In this document: piece after piece, positions 43,601-52,716 of the stretch | Position numbering within the stretch: position 1 is the stretch's first letter | How the letters are laid out: each line of letters opens with the position of its first letter | Assembly: GCA_946999045.1 (NCBI GenBank) | Contig: CAMQBR010000006.1 | Coordinates: 1-64,000, forward strand | Direction: 5' to 3' | Source of the DNA: an uncultured Prevotella sp. | Lineage (GTDB): Bacteria > Bacteroidota > Bacteroidia > Bacteroidales > Bacteroidaceae | Length of the DNA stretch: 64,000 bases | The notes under the pieces: generated by a model | Told to the model about the DNA's origin: nothing | The model's input: only the letters and a program-made list of their open reading frames with translations | Database searches by the model: none | Translations under genes and position numbers: made by a program

Positions 43601-45613
43601 ATGACCAACCAGATAAATCAAGAATTACAACCAAAGCAAAAAGAGAACGTAACATCACTTGTGTCAGAACAAGATAAAACTGTTGATTACACCGATGATA
43701 ACATCCGACACTTGTCGGATATGGAGCATGTGCGTACTCGACCTGGTATGTATATTGGTAGGTTGGGCGATGGGGCATTGCCCGAAGATGGTATCTATGT
43801 GCTGTTAAAAGAAGTAATTGATAACTCTATTGACGAGTTTAAAATGAAAGCAGGCGACCGCATAGAGGTAGATATAGAAGACAACTTGCGAGTTACGGTT
43901 CGCGACTATGGGCGTGGTATACCACAAGGTAAGTTGGTTGAGGCGGTAAGTGTGCTTAACACTGGAGGAAAGTATGACTCTAAAGCCTTTAAGAAGAGTG
44001 TAGGATTAAATGGTGTTGGTATTAAAGCCGTGAATGCCTTGAGCTCTCATTTCACAGTAAAGTCGTTTAGAGACGGAAAGGTGAGAGAGATTAACTTTGA
44101 AAAAGGAAACAAAATAGCGGATAATACTACTAAAACTACCGATGAAACGGGTACTTTTATCTTTTTTGAACCTGATAACACCTTATTCAAAAATTATGTC
44201 TTTCACGATGATATCGTGGAAAATATGTTGCGCAATTATACTTACTTAAACGCTGGACTAACCATTATGTATAATGGGCGTCGTATTAAGAGTCGTAACG
44301 GATTAGAAGATTTGCTCAACGATAACATGACAACAGAAGGTTTATATCCTATTGTTCATATCGTTGGAGAGGATATTGAGATAGCATTTACGCACACCAA
44401 TCAGTATGGAGAAGAGTACCATTCGTTTGTAAATGGACAGCATACCACACAAGGCGGAACGCACCAGAGTGCATTTAAGGAGCATATTGCCAAAACTATT
44501 AAAGAATTTTTTGATAAAAACTACGAATACACCGATATTCGTAATGGTATCGTTGGTGCTATAGCCATCAATGTAGAAGAACCTGTTTTTGAGAGCCAAA
44601 CAAAGATTAAACTGGGGTCTACACAAATGGAGCCTGGTGGCGAGACTATTAATAAATATGTAGGCGACTTTATTAAGCGTGAGGTAGACAACTATCTACA
44701 CATACATAAGGAAGATTGTGCCGATATCCTAGAAACTAAGATTAAAGCCAATGAGCATGAGCGTAAGGCTATGGCTGGTGTAACTAAGTTGGCGAGAGAG
44801 CGAGCTAAGAAGGCTAATTTACACAACAGAAAGTTGCGCGATTGTAGAGTACATTTTAGTGATGCCAAGAACGACCGCAAAGAAGAGAGTTGCATCTTTA
44901 TAACGGAGGGCGATTCGGCAAGTGGAAGTATCACTAAAAGCAGAGATGTAAACACTCAAGCCGTATTCTCTTTGCGAGGTAAACCGCTAAATTCGTTTGG
45001 ATTAACCAAAAAAGTGGTGTACGAGAACGAGGAATTTAATTTGTTACAAGCAGCTCTTGACATAGAAGACGGTTTAGATACCTTGCGTTATAATAAAGTA
45101 ATAGTTGCTACCGATGCTGATGTAGATGGTATGCACATTCGCTTGTTAATTATTACTTTCTTCCTGCAGTTCTTCCCCGACTTGATAAAAAAGGGGCATG
45201 TGTATGTGTTACAAACTCCATTGTTTAGAGTTCGTAACCGCAGAACGAAGATAAAAGATAAGAAAGTGATAGCCTATGCCGATGAAAAGCTTAATAAAAA
45301 GGAACGAAAAAGCGATTTTATAACTCGTTATTGTTACAGCGAAGAAGAGCGACAGCAAGCTATTAAAGACCTTGGTCCTGACCCAGAGATTACTCGCTTT
45401 AAGGGATTGGGAGAAATTTCTCCTGATGAGTTTGTACATTTTATAGGTGCAGATATGCGCTTAGAACAAGTAACATTGTACAAAACCGATCAGGTTCAAA
45501 AACTATTGGAGTACTACATGGGTAAAAATACCATGGAGCGACAAAACTTTATTATAGACAACTTGGTGATAGAGGAGGATATTCCCGAAGAAGATACAAA
45601 CTCTCTTGATTAG
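43601..45613 (+). CDS. parE: DNA topoisomerase IV subunit B (type IIA ATPase subunit)
   Basis: This is the ATPase subunit of a type IIA topoisomerase, which decatenates daughter chromosomes together with ParC. The GHKL ATPase region includes VLLKEVIDNSIDEF (about residues 67-80), RDYGRGIPQG and VGLNGVGIKAVNAL. The TOPRIM metal site shows EGDSASGS (about 437-444) and DADVDGMHIR (about 505-514). At 670 residues it lacks the insert seen in many GyrB proteins, which fits ParE. parC is not adjacent in the window. Repeat copy E lies just upstream. Confidence 0.93.
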   Translation: MTNQINQELQPKQKENVTSLVSEQDKTVDYTDDNIRHLSDMEHVRTRPGMYIGRLGDGALPEDGIYVLLKEVIDNSIDEFKMKAGDRIEVDIEDNLRVTVRDYGRGIPQGKLVEAVSVLNTGGKYDSKAFKKSVGLNGVGIKAVNALSSHFTVKSFRDGKVREINFEKGNKIADNTTKTTDETGTFIFFEPDNTLFKNYVFHDDIVENMLRNYTYLNAGLTIMYNGRRIKSRNGLEDLLNDNMTTEGLYPIVHIVGEDIEIAFTHTNQYGEEYHSFVNGQHTTQGGTHQSAFKEHIAKTIKEFFDKNYEYTDIRNGIVGAIAINVEEPVFESQTKIKLGSTQMEPGGETINKYVGDFIKREVDNYLHIHKEDCADILETKIKANEHERKAMAGVTKLARERAKKANLHNRKLRDCRVHFSDAKNDRKEESCIFITEGDSASGSITKSRDVNTQAVFSLRGKPLNSFGLTKKVVYENEEFNLLQAALDIEDGLDTLRYNKVIVATDADVDGMHIRLLIITFFLQFFPDLIKKGHVYVLQTPLFRVRNRRTKIKDKKVIAYADEKLNKKERKSDFITRYCYSEEERQQAIKDLGPDPEITRFKGLGEISPDEFVHFIGADMRLEQVTLYKTDQVQKLLEYYMGKNTMERQNFIIDNLVIEEDIPEEDTNSLD

Positions 45614-45678
45614 AGAATAGGGCACAAAATATAGCGATTTTTATGCCATTTCATCGTACTTATTTACCTGCAAATATA

Positions 45679-47262
45679 ATGAAACGAACGTTTATTTTTA
45701 TTATCATCAGCACCCTTTTGGGGAGTATATTGACTTCTGCCCAAACAATATCATTTAATTTTGGTAAAACATCTCCTTTACGCAAATTGCAGATAGCAGA
45801 GATGGCTATTAATAACTTGTATGTTGATACGGTAGATGAAAATAATATGGTAGAGGACGCTATTCGAGGAATGCTGAATGGCTTGGATCCTCATTCTTCG
45901 TACTCAACAGCCAAAGAAACCAAAGCTTTCACCGAGGCTTTGAATGGCTCATTTGAAGGAGTAGGCATACAGTTTAATACCATTCAAGATACACTTGTCA
46001 TTATTCAAACTATTAGTAACGGTCCATGTGAAAAGGTAGGTATTGTAGCAGGCGACCGTATTGTAAGCATAAACGATACCACTGTGGCTGGTGTAAAAAT
46101 GAATAAGGGCGAAATTATGAGCCGATTACGTGGTAAAAAGGGTACAAAGGTAAAGGTGGGTATCATTAGAAGAGGTATTAAAGGGGTTCTCTATTTTACG
46201 GTTGTTCGAGATAAAATACCTCTTAAAACTATTGATGCCAGCTACATGATACGTCCTACTGTGGGATATATCCGTATTGGTAGTTTTGGTGCAAATACGT
46301 ATGAAGAGTTTATGCAGTGTATAGCTTCATTGAAAGAGAAAGGTATGCAACATCTTATATTAGATTTGCAAGATAATGGAGGTGGGTATTTACAATCGGC
46401 TGTAAAGATTGCTAATGAGTTTTTGCAAGCTAATGACTTGATAGTGTACACTAAAGGGCGCAAAACGCCTCGCTATGAATATTGTGCTAAAGGCAATGGT
46501 AGTTTGTTAACAGGTAAGGTGATGGTATTGATTAATGAGTTTTCGGCATCGGCTGCCGAGATTGTTACGGGGGCTTTGCAAGATCAAGACCGTGCTCAAG
46601 TAGTAGGAAGACGTTCGTTTGGTAAGGGATTGGTACAGCGTCCTATAGAATTTCCTGATGGAAGTATGATGAGACTCACCATAGCTCATTATTATACTCC
46701 TTCTGGGCGTTGTATACAGAAGCCGTATAAAAAGGGCGATCAAATGGATTATGCGCTTGAATTGGATAAGCGTTATAAGCATGGAGAGCTTTATCATGCC
46801 GATAGTATTCACTTTTCTGACTCTTTGAAGTACAAAACGTTACGATTAAAACGTACGGTTTATGGTGGTGGAGGTATCATGCCCGACTTCTTCGTTCCGC
46901 TTGATACTACTAAATTTACACCATTTTATCGTGAACTATTGGCTAAGGGTATGGTGATAAACGAATGCTTACATTATGTTGACCTGCATCGTAAGCAGTT
47001 AAAAAAGAAGTATACAACGTTTGATTTGTTTTTACATGGTTATCAAGTTCCTCAATGTTTAATTGAGCAAATTATTAAGTTGGGTGAGAAAGCGAAGGTT
47101 AAACCAAAAGATGAAACAGAACTAAAACGTACGTTGCCTGCACTTACAACCCAGCTCAAAGCTCTCATTGCTCGTGATTTGTGGGATATGAGTGAGTACT
47201 TTTGTATTATCAACTCTACCAATGATATTGTTAACAAGGCGGTAGAGTTGATAGGAAAATAG
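45679..47262 (+). CDS. C-terminal processing peptidase (S41 family)
   Basis: A periplasmic tail-specific protease of the CtpA/Prc group. I chose the ATG at 45679 because it begins a clean signal peptide (MKRTFIFIIISTLLGSILTSA); an in-frame ATG at 45643 adds a non-hydrophobic prefix. A PDZ domain follows (NGPCEKVGIVAGDRIVSIND, about residues 114-133), then the S41 catalytic domain with the Ser in NEFSASAAEIVTGALQ (about 285-300) and Lys in RRSFGKGLVQ. Length is 527 residues. It follows parE by about 65 bp, an arrangement I recall from other Bacteroidetes. Confidence 0.93.
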   Translation: MKRTFIFIIISTLLGSILTSAQTISFNFGKTSPLRKLQIAEMAINNLYVDTVDENNMVEDAIRGMLNGLDPHSSYSTAKETKAFTEALNGSFEGVGIQFNTIQDTLVIIQTISNGPCEKVGIVAGDRIVSINDTTVAGVKMNKGEIMSRLRGKKGTKVKVGIIRRGIKGVLYFTVVRDKIPLKTIDASYMIRPTVGYIRIGSFGANTYEEFMQCIASLKEKGMQHLILDLQDNGGGYLQSAVKIANEFLQANDLIVYTKGRKTPRYEYCAKGNGSLLTGKVMVLINEFSASAAEIVTGALQDQDRAQVVGRRSFGKGLVQRPIEFPDGSMMRLTIAHYYTPSGRCIQKPYKKGDQMDYALELDKRYKHGELYHADSIHFSDSLKYKTLRLKRTVYGGGGIMPDFFVPLDTTKFTPFYRELLAKGMVINECLHYVDLHRKQLKKKYTTFDLFLHGYQVPQCLIEQIIKLGEKAKVKPKDETELKRTLPALTTQLKALIARDLWDMSEYFCIINSTNDIVNKAVELIGK

Positions 47263-47443
47263 GTGAAGGAGAGATGGATAAGTAAACGAGTTTCTTAAAG
47301 TTGATAGTTGATAAGTACTTTACTTACGAACTATTAGCTTGCTTGTTGAGAGTATGTTAACTTGTAAACTTGCAAACTAATAACTCGTTAACTAAGGGGT
47401 ATATTATATTATGAACTTTTGTTAACTCACAAAAATGTGTTAA
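47263..47443. repeat. Degenerate GTTGATA/GTTAACTTG-type array
   Basis: The 180-bp gap between convergent genes contains short related units: GTTGATAGTTGATAAGT near 47300, and TTAACTTGTAAACTTGCAAAC followed by AACTCGTTAAC near 47360-47393. It resembles the array arms at frdA/frdB and looks like a decayed inverted-array site with no gene inside. Confidence 0.5.
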
Positions 47444-47860
47444 CTACCGATTAAGCATAGCCAATGCCTTATTCTCTGCAGCTTCCATTATTTCTCGTTC
47501 GCCAGGACCTTTGTCGTTGATGCCAACAAGATGTAAGATGCCATGGATAAGAACGCGGTGCAATTCATCATCGAAAGATTTATGAAAAAGTTCGGCATTA
47601 GAGCTAACTGTATTTAAGCTGATAACAATATCACCATTCAAAACATCATCCTCATCATAGTCAAATGTAATGACATCTGTGTAATAGTCGTGCCCCAAAT
47701 ACTGATTATTAACTTCGAGTATTTTCTCATCGCTCACAAACATATAGCCAATTTCACCAATTCTTCGATTGTAAGTAGCTGCAACAGCTTTAATCCAAGC
47801 TGATGTCTCACGCTTTTTTAGTTTTGGCATCTTTACATCGTCTACGTTATATGTAATCAT
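47444..47860 (-). CDS. ybeY: Endoribonuclease YbeY
   Basis: YbeY is a zinc endoribonuclease in 16S rRNA 3'-end maturation and ribosome quality control. The 138-residue protein shows DVITFDYDEDDVLNGDIVIS (about residues 54-73) and the metal motif HGILHLVGINDKG (about 109-121). Two of the three His zinc ligands are present. The third position reads ND rather than the DH of proteobacterial YbeY, a change I associate with Bacteroidetes homologues. It lies 44 bp downstream of coaD on the minus strand, in the ruvB-coaD-ybeY run. Confidence 0.9.
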   Translation of the reverse strand: MITYNVDDVKMPKLKKRETSAWIKAVAATYNRRIGEIGYMFVSDEKILEVNNQYLGHDYYTDVITFDYDEDDVLNGDIVISLNTVSSNAELFHKSFDDELHRVLIHGILHLVGINDKGPGEREIMEAAENKALAMLNR

Positions 47861-47904
47861 ATAAGACTATTTTTTTTGTCTCTCATTAGCAGAGAGAACA
47901 TTAA

Positions 47905-48384
47905 TTAAATACTTTCTTTTTTGCTTTGTGGAGAATGTGGAAGAAATGCTGATACATCACCTCCAAAACGTAATAACTCGCGAACAAGCGTTGAGCTAAC
48001 ACTGGCGAACTGCGGTTCGGTGTACAATAAAATGGTATCTATACCACCTATCTGCTTGTTAATTTCTGCTTGTTCACGTTCGTACTCAAAGTCTTTTACT
48101 GACCTTGCACCTTTTATAAAATAGTTGGCATGTTCACGCTTAGCAAATTCTATTGACAAATCGTGATATGCTTTTACTGATATTTGGGGTTCATGAGCAT
48201 ATAAGGTTGCAATATTTTGTATACGTTCCTCTTCAGAGAACATATACTTCTTCATGCTATTTACTCCCACACCAATCACTATGCGGTTGAATAGAGGTAA
48301 TGCCCGTTGTACAATAGAGTGATGCCCCACAGTAAAGGGGTCGAAGCTACCTACAAATAAGCCAATTCTTTCGTTGCTGCTCAT
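47905..48384 (-). CDS. coaD: Phosphopantetheine adenylyltransferase
   Basis: CoaD converts 4'-phosphopantetheine and ATP to dephospho-CoA, the penultimate CoA step. The nucleotidyltransferase signature GSFDPFTVGHHSIVQRA (about residues 12-28) contains the T/HxGH motif. The C-terminal SSTLVREL (about 132-139) corresponds to the second ATP-binding motif. It has normal length (159 residues). The start is 2 bp after the ruvB stop, so they are co-transcribed. Confidence 0.97.
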   Translation of the reverse strand: MSSNERIGLFVGSFDPFTVGHHSIVQRALPLFNRIVIGVGVNSMKKYMFSEEERIQNIATLYAHEPQISVKAYHDLSIEFAKREHANYFIKGARSVKDFEYEREQAEINKQIGGIDTILLYTEPQFASVSSTLVRELLRFGGDVSAFLPHSPQSKKESI

Positions 48385-48386
48385 AA

Positions 48387-49424
48387 TTATGATGTAAACA
48401 AATCTGGTTGACCAACGTTGCTACTGGTTACATTCCGCCCTAAATGCTGATATGCCAAAAGAGTTGCCATTCGTCCTCTTGGTGTACGTTTGATAAATCC
48501 TTCCATGATAAGGAAGGGTTCGTAAACTTCTTCTACCGTACCAGTATCTTCACCAATTGCCGTAGCAATGGTACTTAATCCAACCGGACCACCACGGAAT
48601 TTGTCTATGATAGTTAGCAATATCTTGTTATCTATCTCGTCCAATCCATATTGATCGATGTTTAAAGCTTGTAAAGCAAATTTTGCAATATCTGTATTGA
48701 TACCTCCATTCCCCTTTACTTGTGCAAAATCTCGAACTCGTCTTAGCAAAGCATTGGCAATACGGGGTGTACCTCTCGAACGCCGTGCTATTTCGTAAGC
48801 CGCTTCTTCTTTGATAGGAACTTTTAAGATATGGGCACTCCTAGTAATAATTTTCACCAATGTTTCTGGCTGGTAATATTCTAAGTGCATGTTGATACCA
48901 AAGCGAGCACGCAGTGGAGCTGTTAATAATCCACTTCGAGTGGTAGCTCCTACCAAGGTAAACGGATTTAAGTCTATTTGGATAGAGCGTGCCGAAGGAC
49001 CTTTATCTATCATAATATCAATACGATAATCTTCCATGGCAGAATAAAGATACTCTTCTACTACAGGTGACAGACGGTGAATTTCATCAATAAACAGCAC
49101 ATCGTTGGGCTCAAGAGAAGTAAGGATACCTGCCAAATCGCCAGGCTTATCAAGCACTGGACCGCTTGTTAACTTAAATCCAACCCCCAACTCGTTGGCA
49201 ATGATGTTGCTCAAGGTTGTCTTTCCTAATCCAGGAGGTCCATGCAAAAGGGTATGGTCCAGTGGCTCTTTGCGGTATTTGGCAGCAGCTACAAATATTT
49301 CAAGGTTCTCAACAACCTTTGGCTGACCGCTAAAATCTGAGAATTTTAGCGGTCGTAATGCGTTTTCAAACTCCTTTTCGGCAGATGAAACTCGCTCTTC
49401 TCTTATGTTAAAATCTTCTTCCAT
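48387..49424 (-). CDS. ruvB: Holliday junction DNA helicase RuvB
   Basis: RuvB is the AAA+ motor that drives branch migration of Holliday junctions with RuvA. Walker A is GPPGLGKTTLSNIIANELG (about residues 64-82) and Walker B is VLFIDEIHRLS (about 110-120). The sensor/arginine-finger region (VGATTRSGLLTAPLRARFG) and the winged-helix C-terminus (FIKRTPRGRMAT) are intact. At 345 residues the length is standard. It is the first gene of ruvB-coaD-ybeY on the minus strand. Confidence 0.97.
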   Translation of the reverse strand: MEEDFNIREERVSSAEKEFENALRPLKFSDFSGQPKVVENLEIFVAAAKYRKEPLDHTLLHGPPGLGKTTLSNIIANELGVGFKLTSGPVLDKPGDLAGILTSLEPNDVLFIDEIHRLSPVVEEYLYSAMEDYRIDIMIDKGPSARSIQIDLNPFTLVGATTRSGLLTAPLRARFGINMHLEYYQPETLVKIITRSAHILKVPIKEEAAYEIARRSRGTPRIANALLRRVRDFAQVKGNGGINTDIAKFALQALNIDQYGLDEIDNKILLTIIDKFRGGPVGLSTIATAIGEDTGTVEEVYEPFLIMEGFIKRTPRGRMATLLAYQHLGRNVTSSNVGQPDLFTS

Positions 49425-49450
49425 GATTGTTGAGAGTTACTTATCTTTTG

Positions 49451-49458
49451 CAAAGATA
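49451..49458 (-). promoter_or_regulatory. -7-like box upstream of ruvB
   Basis: On the minus strand this reads TATCTTTG, 27 bp before the ruvB ATG. No clear -33 box is present at the right spacing. It would drive ruvB-coaD-ybeY. Confidence 0.45.
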
Positions 49459-49550
49459 AACAATAAAATCTACATGACGGTTATTTTTGACACCCAGTTG
49501 CATTATATTTTGTCTACTTTTGTTTTTAGAAACTAAAAATATCAATATAA

Positions 49551-51407
49551 ATGGAACACGAACATAATGAAGAAGAAGAGATGGCATGGTGGAAAATTAT
49601 CGTCTCAGGTGTAATGTTAATTGTAGGCCTTTTAGCCCCTTGTGTAGGTTTTATCTTGCTTAAGCAACCCATAGTTTCGTTAGCTTGGTATATCATTGCT
49701 TTTGCTTTTGTGGGATTGCCAGTGATGAAAGAAGCATGGGAAGAGGTGCTGAAAGGTGACATTTTTAGTGAGTTTATGTTGATGACAATAGCCTGTATTG
49801 GTGCTTTTGCCATTGGGGAATATCCCGAAGCGGTAGCTGTTATGTTGTTATATTGCATTGGTGAAGCATTGCAAGACAGAGCGGTTGACCGCGCTCGCAA
49901 CAATATAGAAGAGTTGTTGGCTTTTAAGCCAACCGTAGCTCATGTAGTAGAAAACGGAAAAATTATAGAAACATCACCTGCTGATGTAAAAATAGGTGAT
50001 GTTATTGAGATAAAAGCTGGAGAGCGTGTACCTCTCGATGGTATTTTGTTATCAAATGATACTGCTTTTAATACCGCTGCATTAACAGGTGAATCAATGC
50101 CCCGAATATTGGAAAAAGGCAAAGAGGTGTTGGCAGGAATGATTGCTACCGATAGCGTTTCACAACTTAAGGTAACACACGAGGAAAGTGAATCGGCTGT
50201 AGCTCGCATCCTTAAAATGGTAGAAGAGGCTTCTGAGCGCAAAGCTCCTACCGAATTATTTGTTCGTAGGTTTGCTCATATCTATACACCAATTGTTATT
50301 TTGTTAGCAGTATTAACTATTTTACTGCCTATGGCGTATGCTTTCTTTGATAGCAGTTATACCTATATCTTTAGCGACTGGTTTCGTCGTGCACTTGTCT
50401 TTCTGGTTATTTCTTGTCCGTGTGCCTTGGTTGTTAGCATTCCGTTAGGTTATTTTGCGGGGATTGGTTTGGCATCAAAACATGGTATCTTGTTCAAAGG
50501 CAGCAACTATATTGATGCTATTACCGATGTGGATGTGGTGATGCTTGATAAAACAGGAACGTTAACAAAGGGTGAATTTGCCGTACAACAGGTTGTAGGA
50601 CTTGCACCAGATGTTGTAGAAAAGGTTGCTGCTATGGAGAAATCGAGCAATCATCCTATTGCAAAAGCTATCTTAAAATATTGTCCTACTCATAAAAAGA
50701 TAGATGCTCAGGATATTGCAGGCTATGGACTTGTTAATGACGAGTGGACTGTTGGTAATCTTCGTTTGTTTGATAAGCAGCATATTACTTATAATAAAGA
50801 ACTGAAAGCTATTCCTGAAACTGTTGTAGCAGTAGCTAAAAACGCTCAGTATGTAGGGTATTTTATCTTGGCAGATACATTAAAGGAGGATGCAAAAATA
50901 GCCATTTCATCGCTCTCTGTTCATGCTGAAATGTTATCGGGCGATAGGCAAGAGTTAGTTAATAAGGTAGCAAAGATATTGGGTATTAAACAGGCATATG
51001 GTGATTTGCTTCCTGCTGATAAGGTAGCACATATCGAACAAGCTCAAAAACGAGGAAATAAAGTAGCTGTTGTGGGTGATGGTATTAACGATGCGCCAAT
51101 GTTGGCTATTAGTGATGTGGGTATTGCCATGGGTGGCTTAGGGGCTGATATGGCTGTAGAAACGGCTGATGTGATTATACAGACCGACCAACCATCTAAA
51201 GTGTCTACGGCTATCAAAATAGGTAAGTATACACGTAAAATTGTTCGTGAGAATATTATTTTAGCTTTGAGCATTAAGTTCTTGGTTATGCTATTGGGTG
51301 TCTTTGGTGTTGCTAACTTATGGATGGCAGTGTTTGCCGACTCGGGTGTTGCACTGTTAGCTGTTCTCAATTCTACTCGCATTTTCTTTCATAAGGAGAA
51401 TAGTTAA
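49551..51407 (+). CDS. Heavy-metal-translocating P1B-type ATPase (CadA/ZntA-like)
   Basis: A 618-residue P1B ATPase that exports soft-metal ions. It shows TGES (about residue 180), the metal-site SCPCALV in a transmembrane segment (about 285-291), the phosphorylation motif DKTGTLT (about 329-335), SSNHPIAKAI (HP motif) and GDGINDAPML (about 507-516). The CPC site points to Zn/Cd/Pb or Cu. Upstream there is no CxxC metal-binding domain, only a short His/Glu-rich N-terminus (MEHEHNEEEE). No metal-responsive regulator adjoins it. It is monocistronic and followed by repeat copy F. Confidence 0.92.
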   Translation: MEHEHNEEEEMAWWKIIVSGVMLIVGLLAPCVGFILLKQPIVSLAWYIIAFAFVGLPVMKEAWEEVLKGDIFSEFMLMTIACIGAFAIGEYPEAVAVMLLYCIGEALQDRAVDRARNNIEELLAFKPTVAHVVENGKIIETSPADVKIGDVIEIKAGERVPLDGILLSNDTAFNTAALTGESMPRILEKGKEVLAGMIATDSVSQLKVTHEESESAVARILKMVEEASERKAPTELFVRRFAHIYTPIVILLAVLTILLPMAYAFFDSSYTYIFSDWFRRALVFLVISCPCALVVSIPLGYFAGIGLASKHGILFKGSNYIDAITDVDVVMLDKTGTLTKGEFAVQQVVGLAPDVVEKVAAMEKSSNHPIAKAILKYCPTHKKIDAQDIAGYGLVNDEWTVGNLRLFDKQHITYNKELKAIPETVVAVAKNAQYVGYFILADTLKEDAKIAISSLSVHAEMLSGDRQELVNKVAKILGIKQAYGDLLPADKVAHIEQAQKRGNKVAVVGDGINDAPMLAISDVGIAMGGLGADMAVETADVIIQTDQPSKVSTAIKIGKYTRKIVRENIILALSIKFLVMLLGVFGVANLWMAVFADSGVALLAVLNSTRIFFHKENS

Positions 51408-51565
51408 GGTGGGTTCTATTATTTAGCTGCGTTAGATTTTGAACTTATTTTTATAGAAAACAGGCTACTTCTCAACAAGCCAAACAAGTTAGGTTGTATT
51501 CGGTTTGCACTTTTTTTGTTTAAAATGTAGTTTGCTTAGTTGTGTAGCTCGCTACACTCTTTTTT
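51408..51565 (+). repeat. MITE-like repeat, copy F (hybrid/truncated)
   Basis: The left end is GGGTTCTATTATTTAGCTGC, directly after the ATPase stop codon, and the interior string GTTAGATTTTGAACTTATTTTTA matches copies A, C and H. The second part contains the palindrome GTGTAG-CTCG-CTACAC (about 51541-51556) in the reverse reading, and no clear right terminus. It appears rearranged. Confidence 0.7.
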
Positions 51566-51581
51566 ATAGTTTACAAAATAA

Positions 51582-51625
51582 AAGTAGGAGATAAACACTT
51601 TATGATTAGTGTTTACCTCCTACTT
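51582..51625 (+). terminator. Long-stem terminator between copies F and G
   Basis: An 18-bp stem with one mismatch (AAGTAGGAGATAAACACT at 51582-51599 with 51608-51625) and an 8-nt loop. A T-rich run follows by 51640. It can end transcription from the P-type ATPase gene and from the opposing operon. Confidence 0.82.
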
Positions 51626-51650
51626 AATGTTAGAACTATTTTTTTCTTTA

Positions 51651-51843
51651 GGGGGGGGCTATAAATTACCACCGTAAAGTTTTTTTTAGTATTTTTACGT
51701 TTTGTCATCTTGTGGACTCTTTTTGGGTTCAATTTGCTTGCTCGTTCAGTAGTATAGCTCGCTATACTCCTTCACTCATAAACAAATTGACCTCAAAAAA
51801 TAGTCTCATAATCAGTCAAAGCTAATTTATAGAACCGCCCTTT
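51651..51843 (-). repeat. MITE-like repeat, copy G
   Basis: Minus orientation. A G8 tract joins the truncated left end CTATAAATTACCACCGTAAAG. The palindrome AGTATAGC-TC-GCTATACT lies at about 51750-51767, and the right end is GCTAATTTATAGAACCGCCC. It stops 2 bp before the stop codon of the SusE-position lipoprotein gene. Confidence 0.85.
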
Positions 51844-51845
51844 AT

Positions 51846-52706
51846 TTATTTTTCATCAGGAGCCTCTGGGTCGTATATAGACACGGTCCAGAATTTAAAC
51901 TCTGACATTGTAAAGAACACCGTTCCATTGTTAGTTTTATTAACAATAATACGAATCATGCTGAAAGGCTTCTTAGCATGGAAGATAGGTGATGTATAAG
52001 CATCTTTACTGGTGGTAGGAAGTTTATCGGCAGCCTCAGTAAAATTCTTAATTAAGAACCATGTTTTACCATCTGTAGATCCCATCAAGTCAAAGTCTGT
52101 AGGTTTATTGTTTCCATTCTTACGAGGAGCATAGTAGAACTTATAATCGCCTTTTATTTCTTGATTCAAGTTTACTTGTAGCCAGTGTGGTCCTGGTATG
52201 TTTTTACTCCAAGCAGTATGGAAGAAAGTATCTGTATTACCATCAAGTAAATTTTTGATAGGACCCTCTGTTGGCTCTTGTGCATTTGTACTCAAGTTAT
52301 TAGCAGTGATATCTATCATGTCGTTTTGAACTGTTTTTGCAGCTGGCACAGATTCTTTTTCAATAGTCTGCACTTCGCTTTTATCACCTGTAGAGCTAAC
52401 AGAAACTACCGTAAATTTATATTTTCCATATTTTTTACGAGTATTTGGAATTTCAATACTGTCAGAATACGTACTGGCTGTACGCATAATATCTTTTTTG
52501 AGCAATCCATCATGATAATTAACCATGATGTAATCTATATTTCCATCTTTTGGCGTATTCCAACGAAGTACGATACGTCCTGGTGTACTTTCTGCTCTAA
52601 GATTAGTAACAGCTACAGGTGTTACCTTTTCTTCTTCCTTGCAACTTGTTATTGTAAGGACTACACTGCAAAGTAGTAGTCCTGTAAAATATTTTATTTT
52701 AATCAT
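51846..52706 (-). CDS. Outer-membrane lipoprotein with DUF4959-like and F5/8 type C (discoidin) domains
   Basis: A 286-residue surface lipoprotein in the SusE/SusF position. The signal peptide ends in the lipobox TITSC (Cys about 22). A fibronectin-like DUF4959 region follows (VAVTNLRAESTPGRIVLRW, about 31-49). The C-terminal half is a discoidin/CBM32-type domain (IKNLLDGNTDTFFHTAW, then WLQVNLNQEIKGDYKFYY and FDLMGSTDGKTWFLI). Such domains bind glycans or protein-linked sugars. It is the last gene of the SusC-SusD operon and starts 10 bp after susD. Confidence 0.85.
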   Translation of the reverse strand: MIKIKYFTGLLLCSVVLTITSCKEEEKVTPVAVTNLRAESTPGRIVLRWNTPKDGNIDYIMVNYHDGLLKKDIMRTASTYSDSIEIPNTRKKYGKYKFTVVSVSSTGDKSEVQTIEKESVPAAKTVQNDMIDITANNLSTNAQEPTEGPIKNLLDGNTDTFFHTAWSKNIPGPHWLQVNLNQEIKGDYKFYYAPRKNGNNKPTDFDLMGSTDGKTWFLIKNFTEAADKLPTTSKDAYTSPIFHAKKPFSMIRIIVNKTNNGTVFFTMSEFKFWTVSIYDPEAPDEK

Positions 52707-52716
52707 AGTATATCAA

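Noticed and set aside
49486..49522. Promoter of the P-type ATPase gene
   Set aside because: TACTTTTG at 49515-49522 is -7-like, but candidate -33 boxes lie 25 or 14 bp away; spacing does not fit.
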